The translations under genes were made by a program, and so were the position numbers. A model generated the notes under the pieces. It was not told the DNA's origin. It saw nothing but the letters and a program-made list of their open reading frames with translations, and searched no databases. Shown one piece after another: positions 8,091 through 15,956 of a stretch of 64,000 nucleotides of DNA. Source of the stretch: Gammaproteobacteria bacterium (GTDB lineage: Bacteria > Pseudomonadota > Gammaproteobacteria > Chromatiales > Chromatiaceae); contig JAABSM010000008.1 of NCBI GenBank assembly GCA_011390365.1, forward strand, positions 1 to 64,000. Reading direction: 5' to 3'. The stretch's first letter is position 1. Each line of letters begins with the position of its first letter.

Positions 8091-10355
8091 ATGCTTGAGC
8101 TGCTGCACAAAATCGTCCAACAGGTCAACAGCGCCCCGGATCTCAAGTCGGCGCTGCGCATCATCGTCAATCAGGTAAAACTGGCGGTCCAGGTCGATGT
8201 CTGCTCGGTCTACCTTACCGATCACGAACGGGCGGTGAATACCCTGGAGGCCACCGACGGCCTCAATGACAACGCCGCCGGCAAGGTCGCCATCCCCCTG
8301 GAAAAGGGGCTGGTGGGGCTGGTGTGCCGTCAGGCCGAACCCCTCAATCTCGACGACGCCCCTACCCATCCCGATTACATCTTCGCCCGGGAGACGGGAG
8401 AGCAGGCCTTTCACGGCTTTCTGGGGGTGCCGATCATCCAGAACCGCACGGTGCTCGGGGTGCTGGTGGTGCGGCAGAGCGAACCGCGCCGTTTCAAGGA
8501 TGCCGAGGTCTCCTTTCTCTTTACCTTGGCGGCGCAACTGGCGGGGGCCATCGTCACCGCCAACGCCAACGGCGAGCTGGAGGCGTTGCGCAATCAGAGC
8601 TCCGCCACCACCCACTATCTGCGCGGACGACCGGGGGCGGGCGGCGTGGCGCTGGGGAATATCCTGGTCGCCTATCCGGAGGCGGACCTGAGCGTGGTAC
8701 CGGATCGACCGGCGGAACACCCGGACTTCGAAGAGGATTCACTGCTGGTGGCGGTGGAGGCGGTCAAGGAGGATCTGGGCAATCTCAAGGATCGCCTGGC
8801 TGACAGCCTGCCGGCGGAAGACCGGGCGCTATTCGATGCCCTGATCCTGATGCTGGGCAGCGACGCCTTGGTCAATCACACCATACAGCGTATTCGCGAC
8901 GGCAACTGGGCCGCCGGCGCGCTGCGCCAGACCATCGAGGAGCACGCCAAGATCTTCGACGAAATGGATGACGTGGTGCTACGCGAGCGGGCCTCGGACG
9001 TACGCGACCTGGGCCGCCGTATTCTGACCTATCTGAACCAGGATATCGCGCGCGTGGTGCAGTACCCCGAGCGCACCATTCTGGTGGGCGAGGACGTCAG
9101 CGCCATGCAGCTCGCCGAGATACCGCCGCAGCGCCTCGCCGGGATCGTCTCCGCGACCGGCTCCAGCTCGTCCCATGTGGCGATCCTGGCGCGCGCCCTC
9201 GGCGTGCCTGCGGTGATGGGGGTCAACACCCTGCCGGTAGGGCGTCTCGATGGCCGCGACATCATCATCGACGGCTATCGCGGTCGCGTCTACATCTCCC
9301 CCGCCCGCTCGGTGTGGAAGGAGTACAGCCGGCTACAACGACAGGAGCAGCAACTCTCCAGCGAACTCGACACCCTCCGCGACACCCCCAGCGAGACCCT
9401 CGACAAGGTCGCCGTCACCCTCAACCTGAATACCGGCCTGGTCGCGGAGATGACCACCCTGGGCAAGGAGGTCGCCGACGGCGTCGGCCTCTATCGCACC
9501 GAACTGCCGTTCATGGTGCGCGACCGTTTTCCCAGCGAAACGGAGCAGATGGAAAACTACCGCGGCGCGCTCCAGACCTTTCATCCACGCCCGGTGACCC
9601 TGCGCACCCTGGATATCGGCGGCGACAAGCCGCTAAGCTACTTCCCGGTCACCGAATCCAACCCGTTTCTCGGCTGGCGCGGCATCCGCATCTCCCTCGA
9701 CCACCCGGAGATCTTCTCCACCCAGTTGCGGGCCATGCTGCGCGCCTCGGAGGGGCTCGCCAACCTGCGCGTCATGTTCCCGATGATCAGCGGAGTGGCG
9801 GAGGTGGAGGAGTCGCTGAAACTGCTGGAGCGCGCCTACCAGACGCTGGAGGGCGAGGGGCTGAGCATCACCTGGCCCGAGGTAGGGGTGATGATCGAGG
9901 TCCCCTCCGCCGTCTATCAGACCTGGGAGATCGCCCGTCGCGTCGACTTCATCTCGGTCGGCACCAACGACCTCACCCAGTATCTATTGGCGGTGGACCG
10001 CAACAATGCCAAGGTAGGAGATCTCTACAACGACCTCCACCCCGCCCTGCTGAAGGCGCTGGTACAGGTCATGGAGGGCGCCGATCGCTGCGGGCGGGAG
10101 GTCAGCATCTGCGGCGAGATGGCGGGCAATCCGCTGGCGATACCGCTGCTGCTGGGCATGGGGGTGCGCAACTTCAGCATGAGCTCCACCAGCCTGCTGC
10201 GGGTGAAATGGGTGGTGCGCAGCGTCACCTCCACCCGCTGCAAACACCTGTTGCAGGCGGCGCTACGCTGTGAGGAGGTGGAGTCGGTACAGCGCCTGAT
10301 GGGTGAAGAGCTGGAAAAATTGGGGCTGGGAGGGTTGCTGCGCCCCGGCAAATAG
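8091..10355 (+). CDS. ptsP: Phosphoenolpyruvate-protein phosphotransferase PtsP (EI-Ntr)
   Basis: First enzyme of the nitrogen phosphotransferase system; it takes phosphate from PEP and passes it to NPr. The 754 residues comprise an N-terminal GAF domain (about 1-150), an EI N-terminal domain, the phosphohistidine swivel (SSSSHVAILARALGVPA, His near residue 361) and a C-terminal PEP-binding barrel with GTNDLTQY and ICGEMAGNP (Cys near 673). The GAF domain separates it from sugar-PTS EI. It is probably cotranscribed with rppH. The partner genes ptsN and ptsO are not in the window. Confidence 0.95.
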   Translation: MLELLHKIVQQVNSAPDLKSALRIIVNQVKLAVQVDVCSVYLTDHERAVNTLEATDGLNDNAAGKVAIPLEKGLVGLVCRQAEPLNLDDAPTHPDYIFARETGEQAFHGFLGVPIIQNRTVLGVLVVRQSEPRRFKDAEVSFLFTLAAQLAGAIVTANANGELEALRNQSSATTHYLRGRPGAGGVALGNILVAYPEADLSVVPDRPAEHPDFEEDSLLVAVEAVKEDLGNLKDRLADSLPAEDRALFDALILMLGSDALVNHTIQRIRDGNWAAGALRQTIEEHAKIFDEMDDVVLRERASDVRDLGRRILTYLNQDIARVVQYPERTILVGEDVSAMQLAEIPPQRLAGIVSATGSSSSHVAILARALGVPAVMGVNTLPVGRLDGRDIIIDGYRGRVYISPARSVWKEYSRLQRQEQQLSSELDTLRDTPSETLDKVAVTLNLNTGLVAEMTTLGKEVADGVGLYRTELPFMVRDRFPSETEQMENYRGALQTFHPRPVTLRTLDIGGDKPLSYFPVTESNPFLGWRGIRISLDHPEIFSTQLRAMLRASEGLANLRVMFPMISGVAEVEESLKLLERAYQTLEGEGLSITWPEVGVMIEVPSAVYQTWEIARRVDFISVGTNDLTQYLLAVDRNNAKVGDLYNDLHPALLKALVQVMEGADRCGREVSICGEMAGNPLAIPLLLGMGVRNFSMSSTSLLRVKWVVRSVTSTRCKHLLQAALRCEEVESVQRLMGEELEKLGLGGLLRPGK

Positions 10356-10375
10356 GGCGATTTCCGCAGCGGACC

Positions 10376-10484
10376 ATTACAACCAGCCACAAGCACACCG
10401 AGTGTTAGCAGGACCTTGCATGGTCGGGATAATGGCTGTTATGCGGAATTACAACCAGCCACAAGCACACCGGGTGTTAGCAGG
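10376..10484. repeat. Pair of 37-bp direct repeats
   Basis: Copies at 10376-10412 and 10448-10484 start ATTACAACCAGCCACAAGCA and end GTGTTAGCAGG, differing at one position, with a period of 72 bp. They begin about 20 bp after the ptsP stop. Confidence 0.85.
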
Positions 10485-10506
10485 CGCTTCCAGTATCGAT
10501 TGAAGG

Positions 10507-10627
10507 GTTCCCTCCCCCGCCGGGGGAGGGTCAGGGAGGGGGTGCTGGAGTTGGCGGAATAATTTGAATTCCCCTGCCAATGCCGAAGACCCTCCCCCCA
10601 GCCCCCTCCCAGCGGGAGGGGGAGCGG
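10507..10627. repeat. GC-rich CCCTCCCCC-type dispersed repeat (two blocks)
   Basis: Two hairpin-forming blocks with CCCTCCCCC and GGGAGGGGGAG arms. The second, CCCTCCCCCCAGCCCCCTCC then AGCGGGAGGGGGAG, recurs nearly identically at 22923-22968. The rest of the 10356-10790 gap holds a segment near 10720-10765 (GGAGAAATCCTCCTCCGTGA, CTCCGTACCTCTGTGAGA) that looks like another dispersed repeat. No gene is seen in the gap. Confidence 0.7.
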
Positions 10628-10790
10628 GTTTTGTGACTTTGCTTGATACGCGGGAAATGCCATCAATGTTCCTTTGTATCAGAAAGCTTGTCCCCTGTTT
10701 TCCAAAACTCAACCCGAGGCACGGAGAAATCCTCCTCCGTGATCTCCGTACCTCTGTGAGAGATCGTATGAAAACGTTGGCGCGGCTGTA

Positions 10791-11228
10791 CTACCCGAAA
10801 AACTTCTTCATCGCCGCGCTCACCCAGCCGCCCTTGCCGATATTCTTGACGTAAGGAGAGTAGTCCTTGTCGTCGCGCTTGATGTGGTTCTCCAGCCACA
10901 CCTTCAGGTCCCCCATCAACGCCCGCGTGACATCATCGCCTCTCTTGAAGCGTTCATGGTAATTGTTGACCCGCTTGGTGAAGTTGACGTGGACCTGCTT
11001 GTGGGTGTCGATGAAGGGGTAGCTGCCATGCTCCATCATGTTCTCTTCAAACGAGAAGTGGTTGATGGTGTACTCCACCAATTGCTCGATGACGAAGCGC
11101 ACCTCGTCATGGTCGTGGTTGCGCATGGCATCGTCGAGCATGTTGATGTAATCCACGATCTGCCGATGCTGCGCGTCGATGACCGGTACGCCGATCTCCA
11201 GCGAACTATCCCAATCCCAATATGCCAT
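10791..11228 (-). CDS. Bacteriohemerythrin
   Basis: A single-domain hemerythrin of 145 residues that binds O2 at a non-haem diiron site in the cytoplasm, probably for oxygen sensing, storage or delivery. The ligand pattern is present: DAQHRQI (His21), NHFSFEENMMEHGSYP (His and Glu about 57-61), the THKQVH pair and HIKRDDKD near the end. It opens with the usual MAYWDWDSSLEIGVPVID. It is monocistronic, with repeats downstream and a 130-bp gap to guaA. Confidence 0.93.
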   Translation of the reverse strand: MAYWDWDSSLEIGVPVIDAQHRQIVDYINMLDDAMRNHDHDEVRFVIEQLVEYTINHFSFEENMMEHGSYPFIDTHKQVHVNFTKRVNNYHERFKRGDDVTRALMGDLKVWLENHIKRDDKDYSPYVKNIGKGGWVSAAMKKFFG

Positions 11229-11360
11229 AAGTCGATTCCTCGCGATTAGCCGAGAGCTGCCGGCTTCTGCAACGCCGCGGCGAGCCGCCGCGACCCTGAA
11301 CTGGCCGAATACCGCCCAGCCAATGATTCATCCTGAACAACGGGAGAGTTGAAGCAAGAT

Positions 11361-12941
11361 CTATTCCCATTCGATGGTGGCTGGCGGTTTCCCCGAAATG
11401 TCATAGGCCACCCGTGAGATACCCTGCACCTCGTTGATAATACGCCGCGAGACCTTTTCCAGGAACTCGAACGGCAGGTGGGCGAAACGCGCGGTCATGA
11501 AGTCCACCGTCTCCACCGCCCGCAGCGAAACCACGTACTCGTAGCGCCGGGCGTCCCCCACCACCCCCACCGACTTTACCGGCAGGAATACCGCGAAGGC
11601 CTGACTGACCTTGTCATACAGCCCCGCCTCCCGCAGCTCGCTGATGAAGATATGGTCCGCCAGCCGCAGCAGATCGGCGTACTCCTTTCTGACCTCGCCG
11701 AGGATGCGCACGCCCAGGCCGGGGCCGGGGAAGGGGTGGCGGTAGACCATGTCGGCGGGCAGGCCCAGTTCGACGCCGATGCGTCGCACCTCATCCTTGA
11801 ACAGTTCCCGCAGCGGTTCGACCAGTTGCAGCTTCATGGTTTCGGGCAGGCCGCCCACGTTATGATGGGACTTGATCACGTGGGCCTTGCCCGACTTGGC
11901 CCCAGCCGACTCGATCACATCAGGATAGATGGTTCCCTGAGCGAGAAATTCCACCTCGGAGAGTCTACCCGCTTCCTCTTCGAAGATATCAATGAAGAGA
12001 TTGCCGATTATCTTGCGCTTCTTTTCCGGATCATCCTCGCCTTCCAGCGCGCCCAGGAAGCGCTCTTCGGCGTCGACGCGGATGACGTTGACGCCCATGT
12101 GGCGGGCGAAGGTGGCCATCACCTGATCCCCCTCCCGGTAACGCAGCAGGCCGTTATCGACGAAGACGCAGGTCAGCTGCTCACCGATGGCGCGCTGCAA
12201 CAGCGCCGCCACCACCGACGAGTCGACGCCGCCGGAGAGCCCGAGCACCACCCGGCTATCCCCCACCTGGGCGCGCACCTGCTCGATGGCGTCGTCGATG
12301 ATGCGACCCGCCGTCCACAACGCCTCGCAGCCGCAGATCTCGAAAAGAAAGCGCTCGATGATGCGCTTGCCCTGGCTGGTATGGGTGACCTCGGGATGAA
12401 ACTGCAAGCCATAGAAGCGTCGCGATTCGTCGGCCATGCCCGCCAGCGGCGCGCTATCCGTCTCGGCGATCACCTGAAAGCCGTCTGGAAGGCGCTCGAC
12501 GCGATCACCGTGGCTCATCCACACATCCAGCAGGCCATAGCCCTCGGCGCTGGCGTGGTCCTCGATATCCCGCAGCAACGCCGAGTGGCCGCGGGCACGC
12601 ACCTGGGCATAACCATATTCGTGGCGATCGGAACCGCTCACCTCGCCGCCGAGCTGCGCGGCCATGGTCTGCATGCCGTAGCAGATGCCCAGCACCGGTA
12701 CGCCCAACTCGAACACGCGCTGGGGCGCCCGCGGGGTATCCGCCTGGGTCACCGTCTCCGGCCCGCCGGAGAGGATCACCCCGCTCGGCGCATGCTCATC
12801 GATGGCCGCTTCGCAGTTATCGTAGGGGAGGATCTCGCAGAACACCCCCGCCTCGCGCACCCGGCGCGCGATCAATTGGGTGTATTGTGAACCGAAGTCC
12901 ACGATCAGGATGCGATGTTGGTGAATATCCCGCGTCGCCAT
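11361..12941 (-). CDS. guaA: GMP synthase (glutamine-hydrolysing)
   Basis: Converts XMP, ATP and glutamine to GMP. 526 residues, as in E. coli. The N-terminal class I amidotransferase domain has [16 protein letters not shown] and the nucleophile elbow LGICYGMQ; the ATP-pyrophosphatase P-loop is LSGGVDSSV; the C-terminal dimerisation domain ends in [12 protein letters not shown] 12941 is preferred over an upstream TTG because AGAGG lies 6 bp before it. guaB, often adjacent, is not nearby. Confidence 0.97.
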   Translation of the reverse strand: MATRDIHQHRILIVDFGSQYTQLIARRVREAGVFCEILPYDNCEAAIDEHAPSGVILSGGPETVTQADTPRAPQRVFELGVPVLGICYGMQTMAAQLGGEVSGSDRHEYGYAQVRARGHSALLRDIEDHASAEGYGLLDVWMSHGDRVERLPDGFQVIAETDSAPLAGMADESRRFYGLQFHPEVTHTSQGKRIIERFLFEICGCEALWTAGRIIDDAIEQVRAQVGDSRVVLGLSGGVDSSVVAALLQRAIGEQLTCVFVDNGLLRYREGDQVMATFARHMGVNVIRVDAEERFLGALEGEDDPEKKRKIIGNLFIDIFEEEAGRLSEVEFLAQGTIYPDVIESAGAKSGKAHVIKSHHNVGGLPETMKLQLVEPLRELFKDEVRRIGVELGLPADMVYRHPFPGPGLGVRILGEVRKEYADLLRLADHIFISELREAGLYDKVSQAFAVFLPVKSVGVVGDARRYEYVVSLRAVETVDFMTARFAHLPFEFLEKVSRRIINEVQGISRVAYDISGKPPATIEWE

Positions 12942-13012
12942 GGGCAACCTCTCGGCGTTTGAACAAAAACGGGATTATCCCACCTCGCGCGACCGCGCGA
13001 CAAGCCTGGATG

Positions 13013-13927
13013 TCAGGCCGGCCCCTCTTCCGCCTTGCCGAAGAGTGAACCCCGCGCCGTCGCCAGCAACTCCGCCACCAGCGGATGGCTGACCCGTCGC
13101 TCGACGGAGATGGCGAAGAAATGCTCCTTGACCTCGTCGACCAGCCCCACCAGCGACACCCGATACTGCTGTTCAACCTCTCGGCGAATGGCATCCGGGG
13201 CGATGAAGACGCCGGCCCCCTGCTGGCCGAAGGCCTTCATCAACGCGCTGTCATCGAACTCCGCCACCACCCGGGGGTGAAGGCGCTGACGATCCAGCCA
13301 CTGATCGATCCCCACCCGCAACTGATTCCCATTGCTAGGCAGCAACAGCGGTGCGCCATCGAGGCACGCGGGGAAGCCCCCCTTGAGCCTCCCTTTCAGT
13401 TCAGCGGTCGCGAACAACCCGACGGCGCACTCGCCGATCTTGTGGCTGAAGGCGCGGGTACTGACCGTCGACGGGATGGGCCGGTCGGCGATCACCAGAT
13501 CGAGCCGGTGCACCGTCAGCTCCGCCAACAAGGTATCGAACTCCGCCTCGCGACAGATCATGCGCACCGGGTCCCCGGTATCCAGCGCCGGCTGCAGGAT
13601 GCGATGGGCGATCGACTTTGGCAGTACATCCACCACGCCCACCTGAAACAGCTGCGGGCGATCCGCCGGCAGTTGATGGATCACCTCCTCCAGCTCGCCG
13701 CCCAGCGAGAAGATCTCCTCGGCGTAACTCAACACCAGCCGCCCCGCCTCGGTCAGCTCCAGATTGCGCCCGACCCGGGCGAACAGGGGCTTGCCCAGCT
13801 GCCCCTCGAGCAGGCTCAACTGGCCGCTGATGGTCTGGGGGGTCAGATGCAAGCGCTCGCTGGCCCGGGTTACGCTCCCCTCTTTCGCCACCACCAGAAA
13901 ATAGTGCAGATGCTTGTAGTTGATCAT
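13013..13927 (-). CDS. nhaR: LysR-family regulator, NhaR-like
   Basis: 304 residues starting MINYKHLHYFLVVAKEGSVT, with the LysR helix-turn-helix at about residues 4-60 (ASERLHLTPQTISGQLSLLE) and an effector-binding domain after residue 90. The sequence pattern, including INYKHLHYF near the N-terminus and IRREVEQQYRVSLVG, matches NhaR, an activator of Na+/H+ antiporter genes. The ATG has GAGG upstream; the frame extends further but lacks family similarity. No nhaA lies nearby, so the target is unknown here. Confidence 0.8.
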   Translation of the reverse strand: MINYKHLHYFLVVAKEGSVTRASERLHLTPQTISGQLSLLEGQLGKPLFARVGRNLELTEAGRLVLSYAEEIFSLGGELEEVIHQLPADRPQLFQVGVVDVLPKSIAHRILQPALDTGDPVRMICREAEFDTLLAELTVHRLDLVIADRPIPSTVSTRAFSHKIGECAVGLFATAELKGRLKGGFPACLDGAPLLLPSNGNQLRVGIDQWLDRQRLHPRVVAEFDDSALMKAFGQQGAGVFIAPDAIRREVEQQYRVSLVGLVDEVKEHFFAISVERRVSHPLVAELLATARGSLFGKAEEGPA

Positions 13928-14048
13928 TACCGCCTCACTTCGAATTTTTCGAAGAGTATAGCAATAATTATCGACTTTTATCTGCTGGCGACCCAGCATA
14001 GACTCCCTAACCGTAGCATCAATGGAAACAACTCAGTGGAGAACGCCC

Positions 14049-14408
14049 ATGAAGATCGAGATCCAGGCCCGCGATTTCCCGATGACCGATGCATTGAGAA
14101 ACCACGCCGAACGGCGCCTTCGTTTCGCGCTGGCGAGCCTTGACGACTACATCCAACGCATCGTCATCCGCCTGTCCGACATCAACGGTCCGCGCGGCGG
14201 AGCGGACAAACGCTGCCAACTGCAACTGGTGCTGGACGGCATGCAGAACGTGGTGATCAAGGACACCCAGGCCGACATGTACGCCGCCATCGCCCGCAGC
14301 GCCGATCGCGCTCGCCGCACTCTGGTGCGCCGGGTGGGGCGGCGCAAGGACCTGCCGCGCAAGAGCGCGCCGCCGGCCTTCGCGGAAACCAGCGAGGACT
14401 TACAGTAA
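14049..14408 (+). CDS. HPF/RaiA-family ribosome-associated protein
   Basis: 119 residues with the short HPF/YfiA fold: MKIEIQARDFPMTDALRNHA at the start, then RRLRFALASL and a basic central strand. Such proteins bind the 30S decoding centre to hibernate or protect ribosomes. ATG 14049 is used because GGAG precedes it by 7 bp. The C-terminal third is rich in Arg and Lys and less conserved. It is separated by 66 bp from the downstream YccA-like gene. It is not next to rpoN, the usual place of hpf, so this may be a second paralog. Confidence 0.75.
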   Translation: MKIEIQARDFPMTDALRNHAERRLRFALASLDDYIQRIVIRLSDINGPRGGADKRCQLQLVLDGMQNVVIKDTQADMYAAIARSADRARRTLVRRVGRRKDLPRKSAPPAFAETSEDLQ

Positions 14409-14474
14409 CGCGACATCCGCCCGGCGACCAATCCGGGCGAGCAACCAACCCAGGTCAATTAAGGAGTAAAGATC

Positions 14475-15146
14475 ATGAACCAGCCAACAGCCATTGCAGC
14501 GAGTCAACAGAGCCACGCCGGCGTACTCGCCACCAACAAGGTCATTCGCAACACCTACACCCTGCTATCCATGACACTGCTGTTCAGTGCCCTGATGGCC
14601 GGGGTCTCCATGGCCCTCAATCTGCCCCACCCCGGGCTGATCCTCACCCTGGTCGGCTACTTCGGCCTGCTCTTCGCCACCGCCAAGCTGCGTAACAGCG
14701 TCTGGGGTCTGGCCAGCGTCTTCGCCCTGACCGGCTTCATGGGCTATACCCTGGGGCCGATCATCAGCAGCTACCTGGCACTGCCCAACGGCGGCCAGAT
14801 CGTGATGACCGCCATGGGCGCCACCGGCGCGATCTTCCTCGGCCTCTCCGGCTACGCCCTGACCACCCGCAAGGACTTCAGCTTCATGGGCGGCTTCCTG
14901 ATGGTCGGCATCGTCACCGCCTTCCTCGCCGGACTGGGGGCGATCTTCTTCGAGATGCCCGCCCTCTCGCTGGCCGTCTCCGCCATGTTCGTGCTGCTGA
15001 TGGCCGGGCTGATCCTCTACGAGACCAGCAACATCATCCACGGCGGCGAGACCAACTACATCATGGCCACCGTCACCCTCTTCGTCGCCATCTTCAACCT
15101 CTTCACCAGCCTGCTGCAACTGCTGGGCTTCATGAGTAGCGACTGA
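14475..15146 (+). CDS. yccA: Bax inhibitor-1/YccA family membrane protein
   Basis: 223 residues with seven predicted membrane helices from about residue 30 to the end and the family signatures GYTLGPI and LYETSNIIHGGETNYI. E. coli YccA is an FtsH-associated inner-membrane protein that moderates degradation of SecY. The start has AAGGAG 9 bp upstream. It could share a transcript with the HPF-like gene. A GC-rich hairpin follows the stop. Confidence 0.92.
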   Translation: MNQPTAIAASQQSHAGVLATNKVIRNTYTLLSMTLLFSALMAGVSMALNLPHPGLILTLVGYFGLLFATAKLRNSVWGLASVFALTGFMGYTLGPIISSYLALPNGGQIVMTAMGATGAIFLGLSGYALTTRKDFSFMGGFLMVGIVTAFLAGLGAIFFEMPALSLAVSAMFVLLMAGLILYETSNIIHGGETNYIMATVTLFVAIFNLFTSLLQLLGFMSSD

Positions 15147-15156
15147 TCGCAACCAA

Positions 15157-15186
15157 CCGCCGCTGGCCCAGGCCGGCGGCGGCTCT
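15157..15186 (+). terminator. Possible terminator after yccA
   Basis: CCGCCGCTGGCC and GGCCGGCGGCGG pair with one mismatch and a very tight CA turn, so the innermost pairs would open to form the loop. CTCTT follows. The T tract is poor, so the call is tentative. Confidence 0.45.
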
Positions 15187-15286
15187 TGCCGCGCCGCCTG
15201 AAAGCTCCATCTCCCTCCCCATGCCCGCGGAGCGCGAGGCTTGACTCGCGCGTGCATGCACTGGCGCGTCAAGCCGCGCGCTCCGC

Positions 15287-15425
15287 TATTTGCAACTGGT
15301 GATTTGCAACTGGTGACACCGCTCCCACGGTGTCACCCATCCATCGGCGCTCCCGCGCCGCGATGGGCGCACGGGGCGCAGGAGCGCCCACGGATGCGTC
15401 ACACCGCTGGAGCGGTGTGACGAGG
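15287..15425. repeat. Cluster of GC-rich hairpins
   Basis: Successive inverted repeats such as GTGACACCG..CGGTGTCAC (about 15313-15337) and GTCACACCGCT..AGCGGTGTGAC (about 15398-15421). No coding capacity. A GCGCAGCTGTACTAG motif just after (15427-15441) resembles the end of the MITE at 47208-47308. Confidence 0.6.
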
Positions 15426-15526
15426 AAAGCGCAGCTGTACTAGGGGGAAGTCACACAGGACACCCAAGTTTGGACAGACTGAAGTTTCGCGCCTTGCCCC
15501 CGGCCTTGATCATCGTTCCGGCCACC

Positions 15527-15682
15527 GGAGCCCGGACTTTAGTCCGGTATGGCGCAATGCCGGACCAAGGAGTCTAGCAGAATCAACTTGAACATTACAA
15601 ATTATCCACTTGATGGGCCAGATATTGTTGTTCGCCAGAAGTGTCCAAGTTATTTTTGCTAGACTCCTAAAGTCCGGGCTCC
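15527..15682. mobile_element. Nested MITE-like element
   Basis: The outer arms GGAGCCCGGACTTTAG (15527-15542) and their exact complement (15667-15682) enclose an inner element with 21-bp imperfect terminal repeats beginning GGAGTCTAGCA (15569-15589 and 15647-15667), 99 bp long and without an ORF. The outer arm contains the GGACTTTAGTCC palindrome, also dispersed at 38394-38409. No clear target duplication is visible. The remaining 15683-15956 shows no gene. Confidence 0.7.
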
Positions 15683-15956
15683 GCGAGCTATTATGGGTCA
15701 CCTGTGAAGAAAGCGGAGGAAAAGTGACCGTAACGTTGATCAAGGCCTTGCCCCCTATTCCGGTCAAGCCACAAGCTTGAGTAGCATTGTGGCGAACTCA
15801 CTTTATCCAGCCTTGACTGGGTCTCCGGTGGGGCGGATACTTCTATGTAGGCGATTGGGTTTCCGATCCTTCCCAAGGTGCTCGTTACTTCTTGACTTGG
15901 GCAGAGCAGAGGGATCCCTGACATCCTTATCCGATGCCGACACCCAGGGGTGAAAC

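Noticed and set aside
10376-10484. Possible two-unit CRISPR array
   Set aside because: Only two 37-bp units with a single 35-bp interval and no third unit; neighbouring DNA is REP-like and the cas3 remnant is 9 kb away.
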